From positions 10,851,248 to 10,915,247 of the forward strand of contig CM068551.1 of the NCBI GenBank assembly GCA_035048495.1: 64,000 bases of DNA, read 5' to 3'. A program made the translations under genes and the position numbers. The DNA is from Euptelea pleiosperma. Lineage: Eukaryota > Streptophyta > Magnoliopsida > Ranunculales > Eupteleaceae. The notes below the pieces were generated by a model. The model made no database searches. It saw only the letters and a list, made by a program, of their open reading frames with translations, and was not told the DNA's origin. Positions 43,443 through 55,147 of the stretch are shown one piece after another (position 1 is the first letter of the stretch; the number at the start of each line of letters is the position of its first letter).

Positions 43443-46400
43443 TGATATTCGCTCAAAAGTGCTTATTTTAAGCCATTATCTTTATAGCGATGTCGCATTC
43501 TCCTATGTAAAACTTGTCTTTTCGTCGACTTTTTCACGTAAGAGTTTCTTCCAATGCGTAGAGCGCAATCTTTAAACGAAAATTGACTATTTGCATGAAA
43601 TATACGCATTTCAGATAGTCTAGATATAAAGCCGTTTTGATTAAGTCTCATTACGTGCTTTTCTCTCGCAGGAAACCTGATCGGGCGATTTTTGAGACTT
43701 GCGGGCCCACGATCAACCATAGAAGTCTAATATCAAAGCTTAAGGAGTCAACAAGTTATGACAAGAAGATACCGGCCAAGTACGGGTCAAGTCAGAGGAT
43801 CGTAGAGCCAGATAAAGAACCAAGAGAGAGGAAAAGTTGAAGACCAAGAGACGGGCCAAAGTGATTAAAAGCCGCACCAAAGGACATAAAATGACGGCTT
43901 ACGTAATTGATGAAACTGACTGAAGATTACATTGAAGATTAGGGTTCATGACCCTCCGCCAGCTCTTTTGCCTTTATTTTGTATTATTTTCTCTCTCCTC
44001 TCTCCTAATTCTCTCTCCATCTCTTTAGACTCTAATATCTAACCCATAGATAATCTCATCCTACCATTAGATCCCCAGATTTACCATCCGATTGCCCTCT
44101 CCATGATCGAATTGCCTATATCTCACCATCTGATCCTTAGGTCGATCATCCTAACCCTCCGATCTCCATCATCTAACCTCAGATCTTCTCTCCTTTAGCT
44201 TTATTCCATCTCTCATAGTTATTCGACCGTTAGATCATTCATCTGACCGTTGGATCTCTCCAGATTCTACGGTCCGCCAATTGTGGACCGAGTCAAACCA
44301 CCACCTCATCTCATCTAATTATCATAGTCCCATCATCTAACAGCCCCCATGGCCTTAGTGGTCCAAAAAAAAAAACCCATGGCCAAGTGGCCCACAAGCA
44401 AATTGGAAGCCCACGGCCTTGTAACCCATCCTAGAGCCCATGGTGTTTTGGGCTCATTTACCATTTTTTCCCCTGCCGGCCAAACGCACCCTAACCTACG
44501 GCCTCGCAAGAGGCCTATATCTCACAAGGCCCACGGGCCAATTATCCTTGTAATGACCCATGTCCTACTATTTCTCATGGGCTCCAAAGTTCGTGGCCCA
44601 AGTCCATTGGCCCACAATCCTTAGCGGCCCACAAACTTACGGGCTCTCACAAGCCCGCATCCAAGCCAATGGGGGAAGTGGTCAACCTTGACCACTTCTC
44701 ACCAATCACCAATTTAACTCCCACGGTTTCTCTCTTCCTTTATAAGAGAAAGAAACCGTGGGTTTCTTGTTGGTTCCCTCCCCCTTCACTTCTTCTTCCT
44801 TCTTCTCTCAACCTCCTCACATGGCTTTCACCGGTAATTCCACTTGAGATATAACATCTCTCCCTTCCTTGCAGGTCTTCTCCACGGCCAGCACCACCAT
44901 CAAGCGGCCACCTCTTGCCATTAAATCCGGCGAGAAGCTCGCCGGATTAGCACCACATCTTCTCCTTCCATCATCCTTTCTAGGTGGAACTCCGATCACC
45001 ACCCACTTTTCCCGGCCATTATAGGTGCGACCTGCACATTTCCCAGCTATTATCCATCACCTCTCCTTTTCATCTAGGAACGTCCCTTGCTGCCCAAGGG
45101 AGGAGCTGCCATCACCACCATTAAAGGGCTGGCTGCCCTTCACACCGGTTTACCACCATCATCTCCACCACTGTGGTGCAACCCAGCAACCACACCGTCT
45201 CACTCCTCTTCTTCTTCTTCTTCTTCTTCTTTTAAATCTTCTCCTTGCAGGCTCCACTTCTCATCACCGTTTGTCTCTATGGCCAGCACCGCTCCAGCAC
45301 CCTTTCGCCATTAAAACCGGCGAACTCCGGTGCTGCCACCTTGCACCGCCTGTTGCAAGTCTTTCACCGCTGCTACTGCCACCTTGCATCGCTTGTTGCA
45401 AGTTTTTCCACCAGCAAAAGCTTCTACCACCAACATCTCTGTCCAAGGACCACACACAGCGTGCATCACAACCCATCATTGCATGTTCCTCTTCATCATT
45501 TCTCTAACCGGAGTTGCAGACTGCAACTCCGGCCGGCCAAATTCCAAAGCAACATCTCCTCTTGTTGCTGGTTCATTCCTCTCAGGTACAACACCTGTTG
45601 GTGCTCCTTAATCACCGTTTTCTCCACCTTTGCTTCCACAGAGATCTGCACCATCCCCTCTACTAATTGGAGTTGCAACCCTGCAACTCCGGCAAGCTCC
45701 ATAGCAGGCCGTCATCTTCAAATGGACACTCTTTGGCTGCACAACCTCTGCAACAGCCAACACTGAAATAGGAAACTTCCTTGTTAGCCAACGTGTAACC
45801 TGTGAGCACCTCATTCGTGGCTGGTGAATGCACCTACAACCAACGTCTCAAGCAAACCACCTCCAGCAGCGACACATGGTTCAACTTACAAGGGATCCAT
45901 CATCATCCACTCATCAACGTGGAATCAGTCCCCCAGCCTGCAACCCACGTTACTGCACTCTATTGTGCAACCTCCATATGTCCAACGTGTAGATCTTTAT
46001 GGTGCATGTACACCTTGCTGATCTTCTCAAACGATCTGCTGACCACCTCCTCTTTGCCTGCAACTAACAGAAATCACCACCATCTTCGTTGGGGTAATGG
46101 TCAGCAACCTCTCCGGTGAAATCTCCACCGACCTGCTACTCACCTTCTCAGGCTGCATCTCTCCTTGAAAATACCATTCGGTCATGATTCTCCACATCTT
46201 CCTTTGATCAATTGGTCAAGGTAAGCTACTAAAGGTGAGATTCTTCTCTTCCCTTTCTCTCTCTAAATTCTAGATCTTCTCTCTCTAGAATTATTCCATC
46301 TCTCTCTAGATTTTAAAAATCTCTTGTTTCCCTCTAGTTTCTCTCTCTAAAGCTTCTTTCTCATTTTCTCACTTTCTACCGAGTTTCTCTCTCTAGTTTT

Positions 46401-46798
46401 GTTTTACATGCTTTTGAGTTTGATTAATTTCTAGTTAATTGTTAGTGAATTTTGAATTGATTTTTGTAAGCACATTTGATCATTTAATAAATTGAGTTGA
46501 ATTTTATTATTTTGGTATTTTCTATTTTCTTTTATTCCTGCTCAAATCTATTTTCTTTTCTCCAAAAGAGTGTTTTAAAAATCAATCATGTCACCATTCT
46601 CACCCTTCCATAAATTCTCAGCAGTTTCTATTATTATTGTTCTTAATTTGCCCTAACCCCGAGTGCGGACGATATCCGACACGAGCCACTGTGCTAATCT
46701 GCTATTTTGCAGATTAAGTGAACCAATTCGGAGACTTTACAAATATTGTTGAACTTTAGGGTTTCCGTAACCAACGACGCGGAAAAATCCTAATTTCA
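43443..46798 (+). mobile_element. Solo LTR, Tat/Athila-like family (3.4 kb)
   Basis: It begins TGATATTCGCTCAAAAGTGC and ends ...CCTAATTTCA. ATAGG flanks both sides (43438-43442 and 46799-46803), a perfect 5-bp TSD. It matches 30085-31694 (reverse) and 55716-58219 at both ends. The interior has a CTT microsatellite (45200-45230) and CCCACGGCC-rich stretches near 44360-44660. Several Pro/Ser/His-rich open frames (45025-45507, 45245-45766) have no domain and are taken as non-coding LTR. No primer site or gag adjoins, so it is a true solo LTR. Confidence 0.95.
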
Positions 46799-46803
46799 AT
46801 AGG

Positions 46804-48090
46804 CGAAACAACCCAAGCACAGGTAGAAATGCTGCACTTCTGTATGTTGTCTTGGCATGATGATCGGATCGATTAACCTCTAGATATCCCAATTTAGATT
46901 TGATTATAACTTCTTCTTTTTTATCTTAAAGTTTATTTGTTAGATTACATTTTGCAAATTTCTATTCATTTGTCTTATTTTGCAAATCCAACGGCTAGGA
47001 ATCATCAATCACTATTTTTGGTGTGTGGGTCCACCAAACCTTGGGCCAAACATTCAGTGGGAGTAGTGGAATGATTATAGGAATTGGCACATGGATAGGC
47101 CTAAACTGTCATGTCAATTAGTGTGACATGTGGCTCACATCACGGACCACGGTATGATCCACGTGGCACACTCTTAAAGACCACTGACTGTATGGATGTT
47201 TGGATCATGTGGCAGATGAGGAAATGGAACCAAAGAGGTCCACCTGTTGGCCCACCTTACCTTAGTCCCTCTCCATGTTGCAAGTTTCAGCTCAACTGCC
47301 AAATTCTGGGTATGACAATACCCAGGAATGTTGACAGCTCATGAGCCAAACATTCAGGGGTAGCATGCACTTTGTCAAGCACTTTGCATGATCTGCAATG
47401 TTGACAAACCATGTTACAAGTGGGCACAAACAATACCAGTTTCAAGAGAAACCACTGCAATTGGATTCCAATAGTGATAGTGAATGTGGTAGATCAGATG
47501 TTTCAAACTTATGATTGGGTGATTCTTTTGTCATTTGAGGAAGCCAATGAATGGTGGATTTCAAGCTTCTAGCCCCTACATGTGCACTTAGGTAGTGAAT
47601 GATATGTATTTGTTCGGTGATCACCCTCCAATTTACACAGATTACGAATTTGCCTATTGAATGGTGGGTTCAGTTGTTCACATTGTGGGTTCATTTGTTT
47701 GCATGTTTTGGACTCTTTGTCGGGGAGTGCCGTGGGCACAAGCCACCCACTAGTATATTTAAATCTTTCAAAAGACTCTTGGGCTTTGTAATGTTCTAGT
47801 CCTCATAAATGGTTCCCTCAGACAAGTTATATACTTGTTACCTTTTTCTTATAAGTTATATACTTGTTATTACATGTTTAGATATCTTAGTTTGAGATCT
47901 GTCCAAATTTTGTTGAAGCCTAATTATTTGTGGCTTTTTTATAGCTTGGATGATCTTCCAAGTTCCAATTTCCTCTTTTACTTTTGCCTTAAATACCTTC
48001 TTTGTCCAGAAAAGACTATTACTTAAGTATTGTTATACCAGGTCAACCATCAACATTGCCATCTATAAGGCATAATTTTTTTTGCATTTT
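46804..48090. other. CACTA interior right arm
   Basis: No coding domain was recognised between the solo LTR and the right subterminal array. Low-complexity and intron-like sequence only. Confidence 0.35.
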
Positions 48091-48097
48091 CTTACCG

Positions 48098-48706
48098 TTT
48101 GCAACGGTTCAAAACCGTTTCACAATATCAACCGCTTCAAATTTCACATTTGAAACGGATCAAATCCGTTTCACAAATTTTCAAAACATTGCAGAATTAT
48201 ATTTTGCAACGGTTTAGAACCGTTGCTTAGTTTTAAATAATTCATAATTGTGACAAACCATAAGTCAGAAATGGTTTACAACCGTTGCATTACAATCATT
48301 TGCAACGGTTTTGCACCGTTTCTTAATTTTAAATGATTTATAACTGTGACAAAACATGGTTTAAAACGGTTCAAAACCATTGCATAATTACATTTTGAGA
48401 CGGTTTTGAGCCGTTGTTAATAGAAACAGTTCAAAACCGTTGCAACGTATACTACTACAACGGTTTTGAACCGTTTCTATTTTATATTTTGTAACGGTTT
48501 TGAACCGTTTCAAGACATGAAACGGTTCAAAACCGTTGCAAATATGTTTATTCTCATGTGGAATTCGGAAAAGAAAGTACCGTTGCAAATTACGTTTGAA
48601 ACGGTTTTGAGCCGTTGCAATTGAATTTGAAACGCCACTTTTTGCAACGGTTTTAAGCCATTGCAAATTAGTTTCACAACGGTCCAAAACCGTTGTAAAT
48701 AGGCAA
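48098..48706 (+). repeat. CACTA right subterminal repeat array
   Basis: At least fourteen copies of a 17-20 bp near-palindrome, consensus CAACGGTTTTGAACCGTTGC, in both polarities, spaced roughly 25-60 bp. Many are perfect or one base off (for example 48459-48476 and 48492-48510). This is denser than the left array. Such repeats are the binding sites of TNPA-type proteins in En/Spm; that role is inferred here. Confidence 0.92.
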
Positions 48707-48719
48707 TTTTGGTGTAGTG

Positions 48720-49004
48720 ATTGTTGATTTGTTTTGGGCTCATCCAGATTCAATAAAGTTGCTCAAGTGCTTTAACACGGTGCTGCTCATGGACTGTACC
48801 TATAAGACAAATAGGTATAAGATGCCACTTTTGGAGATTGTCGGTGTTACTTCTACGAATATGACGTTCGCAATTGCTTTTGTTTACTTGGGAGCTGAAA
48901 CAGAAGAGCATTACGTATGGGCGTTGCAATGCTTAGAGTTACTCCTCGATCCTGGTATGATTCCTTCGGTCATTGTGATGGATAAAGAGTTGGCTTTAAT
49001 GAAT
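48720..49004 (+). pseudogene. MULE transposase, core part after the CACTA
   Basis: The frame continues directly from 26756: VDLFWAHP, then LLMDCTYKTNRYKMPLLEI (first catalytic Asp), VGVTSTNMTFAIAF and VIVMDKELALMN (second catalytic Asp). This is the DDE core of MULE transposases. At 49004 the match stops abruptly and plant-mobile-domain sequence of the opposite strand begins, so the third acidic residue and the SWIM zinc finger are missing. The gene would be inactive even without the CACTA. Confidence 0.9.
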
Positions 49005-49900
49005 CCAGCAATCTGCTTGACACCAGACCATGATGCTAATCCAAGTTGACGATATAAATAGGCCAGTGTTGCTACCCCCCATGCATAATTACATATCTCA
49101 TCGACATTTAACAACGACTGGAGGTACATCACGGAGACTTTGGACCCAGACTTGTCAACAAATAAAACACATCCAATTAGATATAGAATATAACCTCTAA
49201 CAGCACAATCAATGGCCATATCATCATCTTCAGGATCTGTCCCACTTAGATTAGATCTGAGCCACTCCATCTTCACATAAAAACTATTTTTATCCATTTC
49301 TTCCCTACATTTCTGCTCATCTATTCCCAAACTCAAAACTAGCAACTCAACTGCCTCATCTTCTGTGAGCCGAGTTGAGGCTGAGACCGATCTCCCCTCA
49401 ATCAGTAACCCTGCGATCTAACTCATGTCGTCGAGGGTTATAGTAAGCTCGCCAAAGGGAAGGTGAAATGTGTTCGTCTCTGGGTACCACCTTTCTACAA
49501 ATGTTGACATCGGAGCTTTGTTTATAACTTTGTATGAGTGGACCAATGAGAGCAAACCCGAACTCTCAACCTTACGCCTAAACCTGATGTCTTTATTATC
49601 TACATTCCATGATGCTATCTTCGTCCAATGATATAGACATCTGAGGACACCCCGATCCTAAAAATAATAATATACAGTTCAAAAGATAAGACTTTGATCA
49701 TTATAAAAGAATTTTCATATATACCTATCCCTCCCAAATTTTAAAAGCAACATGGTTTTTGAAACTGGAAAATAATGCGATATCTTCAGGACCGCCTGGA
49801 AATCCAGTAGTAGATCATGAGGCATTAGCAGCCTGTGTAGACTGGATAGGCTCTACACCTGACAAATCTTCTTCAACTACAGTTAATGCAGAAGTTCCAA
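49005..49900 (-). pseudogene. Plant mobile domain (PMD) gene fragment
   Basis: Minus-strand words in order: GGPEDIALFSSFKNHVAF-IWEG (49800-49725), an acceptor (TTTTAG) and DRGVLRCLYHWTKIASWN (49660 on), FVERWYPETNTFHLPFGE, TITLDDM, a stop (TAG at about 49421), GRSVSASTRLTEDEAVEL, GYILYLIGCVLFVDKSGS and YLYRQL. These follow the PMD/aminotransferase-like domain of plant MAIN/MAIL-type proteins, often carried by MULEs. It ends at VKQIAGF at the tail-to-tail junction with the transposase. One in-frame stop and truncation make it non-functional. Confidence 0.85.
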
Positions 49901-49904
49901 TGAG

Positions 49905-50940
49905 AATAAAATTAATTAGGTAGATGACAGTATGACATTTGCATGTATATGCAACCACATATATCTAATGATGTACTTATGCATGTATGAGCGCAATAAT
50001 GGCACAAACTTTAACATTTTTACAGTTAATGCTTTTGATTAAAAGAACATCCATGGAGTGAAAGTAGGCACGCCTAAAAGCACCCACAAAAAATATAATA
50101 GGGAAAAAAGGGTTGACCAGAATTGCAAATTCATAATGGATGCAGAACCCAAAAGAATCAAGTGAATTTGCACATATTTACTTCTGTTTTTATTATATTT
50201 TATTTTTTGCTTGTGTGCATGGAACAAGACAATGAAGAACATCACAAATGTAGGTATAAGAACATCAGATGTGAGGATTGAGGATGCCTCTGATAAATAA
50301 GAAAAAGGGTTGTCGAAAGTCAAAAAAGCAAGTTTCAAAAAACAATGTATGCATCAATTAAGAATCTTTAAAGTTGAAACTGATCTGAAGTTCAAGAAAA
50401 TATCTTCAGCTAGACGTTCAACATGGATCATAATATCATCTATAAAATGCACACAAAAAGCATTCCTGATTCTGCTAAAGAAACTTATACAAAAAGGATC
50501 ACAGATACTCATGTTGTGGTTTAACATGGAGACCCCAAAACAAACCTAAGAGTAAGCACCAAGTTTGTTTTCGTGAACAAGGATGAGAACAGAGCAACAA
50601 GCTTTGTGTTAAAAAATTAATATCTTGATCAATATGTCCACATACTTGTTTCTCTTAAGTTCTAAACCTTATAAATTGCAGAAAAAAGAGCCACAGATTA
50701 AATTGAAGAGAAGAACAAAGAAAAAAAAAGATCGATCGAACACTCACTCTTTGGTGACAGCGAGAACGTTGTCGACGTTCCACAATGCGCTTTTGGTAGG
50801 GATAACGTAGCTAAGAGCAAGGGAGAGAGATTTACAATGAAGAGGGTAAACCTAGGTTTTACCCTTTTCGTTTTTTACAGCAGGGAGATTCGAGATTTTA
50901 ATAGGGTGGAGGGGCAATTAGAGAAACAAGATAATTGGTG
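49905..50940. other. MULE right arm, non-coding
   Basis: No further domain was recognised. It may hold 5' exons or leader of the PMD gene on the minus strand (for example near 50745-50850), but no start can be defended. Confidence 0.3.
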
Positions 50941-51004
50941 GGGTGAGATTTGAGAAGGGGGGGAGATAAGAGAAAGTAGCGGGGCAAGGAGAATCCCCCT
51001 TTTG
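50940..51004 (-). repeat. MULE right terminal inverted repeat
   Basis: Read on the minus strand from 51004: CAAAAGGGGGATTCTCCTTG then CCCCGCTACTTTCTCTTATC and a C-rich tract, aligning with the left TIR at 25193-25260. Confidence 0.7.
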
Positions 51005-51013
51005 ATATAGGAG

Positions 51014-54000
51014 CATGTTTTCTTTTAAATTTGACGTAACCACCCGCACCCCGAGTAAAACTTGCCTGACCAGCGATGGTCAGGGAAGCCGTGACCACCC
51101 ACGATATGAGCCATGTGCCGTCTCGATACAAATTGAGGCCTAACACCAATCTCCAGTGAGGTATGGGTTTTTCCTGATGTATACTCTCCCAATGAATTTC
51201 ATGATGTTCAGTCTGCAGTTGTGACAAACAAAAGGGTAAAGGTAGCGGGCCCCAAGCCGCTCCCAAGAGGTAGATGAAAATTCTAGCTTGGAACTGCTGT
51301 GGAAGTGGGAAACCCATGGCAGTTAGAACGATTAAAACCCACCTCCGGGATATCAATCCGGATTGTATATTTATCTCAGAATCCAAAGCCAACTAAAGCT
51401 CATCCGACGTCTAGGGTTCCCTAATTTTTGTATCCAACCGGCGGAAGGTTGGAGTGGTGTGGGTTGCGTGGAAAGATGGTTTTCATATGGTGCCCATCTG
51501 TATAACTCCTCGTGGCATCCATCTCAAAGTGCTATCGGATCCTATCTCTACCCCTTGGACGCTCTCACTAATTTATGGAGATCCCCGCACTCAAGACAGA
51601 AAAATTTTATGGCGGGATCTCGCCTCATTCGGTTTGTCTCATTCCTCCCCATGGCTTATTGCTGGCGATTTCAATGATATTTCAGCCACTTGGAAGAAAT
51701 GCGGAGGTTCAAATCTAAACCCTTAAATAGGGCCCATTTGGATTTCATGGATTCTTTCGACTTCACAGATCTAAGCTTTCTGGAATCCCCTTTCACCTGG
51801 ACTAATAAGAGGAAGGGTCTGGCAAATGTTAGGGAGCGCCTGGACAAGGCGATTGCCAATATCAGCTGGCGGGAATTATTCCCAGATGCTTCAATCGATC
51901 ACCTGATTAATTTTGGATCGGATCACTGCCCTAGGGATAAGCTTGGCAATATCCATGATAAGGTCAGGTTTTTGAAGGATAGCCTCCTCCATGTTCAATG
52001 TCGCCCTTCGGCTACGCCTACACTGCAGGAAGAACAAGCCCTAACGACTCAATTGGATCGAGCCCTTATTCAAGAAGAATGCCTTTGGCGTGATAAATCG
52101 CGAGCAATTTGGTTGAAGGAGGGAGATCGAAATACCAAGTTCTTTCATATCTCTACCATCATCTGGTGTAGAAAGAACAAAATCAGCAGTATTCGAGACT
52201 CTCAAGGTACCTGGTAGCATACTAGAGCAAGAGTGGGCCAAGCGTTCTCAGATTTATTTTCCAATCTGCTCACCTCCTTTGAGCCCGATAATCAAGCTTA
52301 TGTGTCGGATCTGATTCATCCAAGAGTGACTGAGGCAGATAATCAAACTCTTACTGCTCTTCCGACTCATGAAGAAATCCACAATGCCGTGTTTAGTATT
52401 GGAGCTCATAAGGCCCCGGGGCCCAACGGATTTACGGGCTTTTTTTATCAACATTTTTGGGATATGGTGAAGTCAGATATTATCCGGTTGGTTATTGACT
52501 TATTCGCTCAAAGCCAGTCCTTGAGAGCCATTAATCACACCAATCTTGTTCTTATTCCCAAATCAAAGGCGCTGGACTCCATCTCTCAATTTTGACCCAT
52601 AAGCCTCTGTAATGTGGTTTGTAAGATCATTTCTAAAATCTTATCTAATTGGTTGAAGCATGTCATCGGAAAGCTCATATCGCCTAATCAGGCGGCCTTT
52701 GTTTCTGGAAGACTCATATCGGATAACACTGTGTTGGCTCAAGAAGTGTTACATTATATTAAGAAGAAGAAGGGCAAACAGGGACACTTGGCGATTAAAC
52801 TTGACTTGGCAAAAGCCTACGATCGTATCGAATGGTCCTTTGTGTGCCACACCATGATACAATTGGGCTTTAGTGAAATCTGATCAAGTGGATATATGAG
52901 TGTATTTCCACTCCTTCTTTCTCTATTCTTATTAATGGCTCACCTTTTGGTTTTTTTAACGCCTCTCGGGGGCTTCGCCAAGGGGATCCTTTATCTCCCT
53001 TCTTGTTTATTATGTGCACGGAGGTTTTATCCCAAAGTATTGAGCGAGCAGTTAGCCTCAACCAACTTCATGGCATCAAAATTGCAAAGAATAGTCCTCC
53101 CATCTCTCATCTTCTTTTTGCAGATGATTGAATTTTATTCTGCCAGGCTAATCTTATTGAAGCTCGGATTATCAAGGACTTACTCTTGGAATTTTGCACT
53201 AAGATTAATAGTGATAAGTCTGGATTAATGTTCAGCCCACATCTTCATCGGAGGCACATTAAAGCCCTATCATTTATCATTGGTATCAAAAATCTTTCAA
53301 TCAGAGAACATTATTTGGGTACGCCATTATTTCTCAGAAGATCTAAAATTCTAGCTTTCAATTATGCCTTTGAACGTCTTCAAAAGTCCGTAGCAGGTTG
53401 GAAGGGTCGGACTCTTTCCCTAGCGAGGAAATCCACTCTTATTAAAAGTGTAGCCTCAGCTATCCCCAAGACCTTGTGTGGGAAAATGGATTCGTTACTC
53501 AATCAATTCTGGTCGATAGGAGGCTCAAATCAGAAATCTCTTCATCTTGCCAGTTGGTCCTCTATTTGTGTGCCTCAGGTGCTAGGGGGGCTGGGTTTTC
53601 GTACATTTCATAATATCAATATGGCTCTCCTAGTCAAGAATGTTTGGAATATCCTTGCCCAGCCTTCCACTTTACTAGCCAAAACTCTCAAAGGGAAACA
53701 CTTCCCTAATTCAACTATTCTGGAGGCAACTCCTAAATCCGATGACCCGTGGATTTGGAAGGGTTTTTTGAAGGCTCGAGATCTTTCAAGCCGTTCTTCC
53801 TCAAGCTTATAAGCGATGGTCAGAGCATAGATATATGGCGGGACCCTTGGATCCATTCAAGTGATGATTTTACCTATCACCCAACTCGGCCTCCAGATAC
53901 AACCATAGTTTTAGTAGAGGAGCTGATTACATCAGGTAGGACTTGGAATGAAGCTTTGCTCCATGCCCTTTTCAATCCAAAAGAATGAGCTACCATCCTT

Positions 54001-55147
54001 AACATCACCCTCAACTCACACTCCTTTGCTGATAGATGGTTTTGGGCCCTCAATCCAAAAGGTAGATTTTCTTCTCGCTCAGCATATCACCATCTCCCCA
54101 CTTATTCACCCATTAATTCTACCCCCTCCCTCTCCCCCACACAATGGAAATCCATCTGGAAGATACGTGTTCCCTTCCGTTGTCAAATCTTTATTTGGAA
54201 ACTTTTCCACGCCATTTTACCTACCAAAGCTGTGCTACATCATCGTATCTCGGAGATTAGTCCCTCATGTTCCCGGTGTGGTGCTCCCTCAGAAACAACC
54301 TTTCATGCTCTCCTTCAATGTCCTAATTCGGCTAAGATCTGGTTTGCATCCCCACTGACATTACGAATGGTTAATATGGATGGAGCCATGGCTCAGGATT
54401 GGATTTTGAACCTCCTTTCTTTGAACAATACCGGAAGGGAAGATGAGTCCTTCTATGTGGCTTTATATTGTATCATATTATGGAGAGTTTGGATTTTCCA
54501 AAATGAAGAAACATTCTCTCATTCTAAGGTTCACCCACTAGCTTTGCTCAACAACATTCACTCTTATATATTGCATGCTAGTGGTCGTGCCTCTGCTCCT
54601 AGTAGAACATTGGCCTTATGGAGTCCCCCCCCTCACGGGTGGTATAAAGTTAATACTGATGGCTCGTGGGATGACTCCTCCAAATCTGCTGGAATTGGGT
54701 TCATTATTCGTGACTCCGGGCATGCTTTTATTTTAGCAGGAGGAAAAAACAAGCAAGCGAACTCATCTGAAGAAGCGGAAGCTAAAGCTTTGAAATGGGG
54801 ATTGGAAGAGGCTATCAAGGTTGGTTACCATCATTTGGTATTAGAATAGGATGAATAGGGATTGGTGGAACAACTTGCTCACAATAGTTCGTTGTTGGGT
54901 TGGAATTCTTCAGCAATAGGAGCGGATATTCTTGGCCTGACTGGCAGCATCCCAGATGTTCGTTTTGTGTTTTGTTTTAGAGAATGTAACAGAGTAGCTG
55001 ATGTCATTGCAGCTAAGGCCTTGTTGTGGACTTCTGTCTTTTTGTGGTCTTCCCCCCCTCCTTGGCTTAATCCTTTTTGTGCCCAGGAAGGATGTGTTGC
55101 CCTTTAATTTATATTATTGATTGGTTTACACACACACACAAAAAAAA
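51014..55147 (+). mobile_element. L1 LINE with RNase H, nearly full length
   Basis: ORF2 spans 51274-55107, followed by a short 3' UTR and a tail of CA repeats and A residues (55128-55147). The 51014-51273 stretch may be the ORF1 end or 5' UTR; no zinc knuckle is visible there. The LINE begins immediately to the right of the MULE, so its 5' end may have been removed or separated. No clear TSD was found. Confidence 0.8.
51274..55107 (+). pseudogene. L1 ORF2: endonuclease, RT, zf-RVT, RNase H
   Basis: Domains in order: APE-type endonuclease from MKILAWNCCGSGKP through LIAGDFNDI, SFLESPFTWTN and SDHCP (51274-51935); RT region with LKEGDRNTKFFH, HKAPGPNGF, NLVLIPK, IISKILSNWLK, NQAAFVSGR, IKLDLAKAYDRIEW and LLFADD (53127); zf-RVT with CSRCGAPSETTFHALLQC (about 54265-54330); and a C-terminal RNase H with VNTDGSWDD and EEAEAKALKWGLEEA (54640-55040). 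Frames change many times and stops occur (52216, 52592, 53127, 54847). The usual stretch of about 100 residues after SDHCP is mostly missing, suggesting an internal deletion near 51935. It encoded target-primed reverse transcription. Confidence 0.92.

Larger units (their letters stand above)
26757..48719 (+). mobile_element. CACTA (En/Spm) transposon, 22 kb
   Basis: The left end is CACTACACCAAAAAGCC and the right end ...TTTTGGTGTAGTG, perfect inverse for 13 bp. The flanking TSD is ATT at 26754-26756 and 48720-48722, the 3-bp TSD expected of CACTA elements. Arrays of AACGGTTTT-AACCGTT motifs lie inside both ends. It carries a TNP2-type transposase (32689-36394), a Transposase_24-type gene (36604-38263), a CCHC+GRF ORF, captured host gene pieces (39741-40680) and two solo gypsy LTRs. 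It interrupts the MULE transposase in frame. Confidence 0.95.
25193..51004 (+). mobile_element. MULE with FAR1-like transposase and PMD fragment
   Basis: Imperfect terminal inverted repeats share TTGCCCCGC...TTTCTCT-ATCTCCCCC (from about 25197 inward, and from about 50998 inward on the opposite strand). A candidate 9-bp TSD with two mismatches is ATATAAGAA (25184-25192) and ATATAGGAG (51005-51013). It carries a MULE transposase gene on the plus strand (25726-26756 and 48720-49004) and a plant-mobile-domain gene fragment on the minus strand. Without the 22-kb CACTA nested in it, the element would be about 3.8 kb. The exact termini are uncertain by a few bases. Confidence 0.75.

Noticed and set aside
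45025..45766. Overlapping long open frames rich in Pro, Ser, His and Leu
   Set aside because: They lie wholly inside a solo LTR with defined ends and TSD, have C-rich simple composition, and show no domain.
50898..51392. 164-codon minus-strand ORF across the MULE-LINE junction
   Set aside because: It is antisense to the L1 start and crosses an element boundary, so it is accidental.
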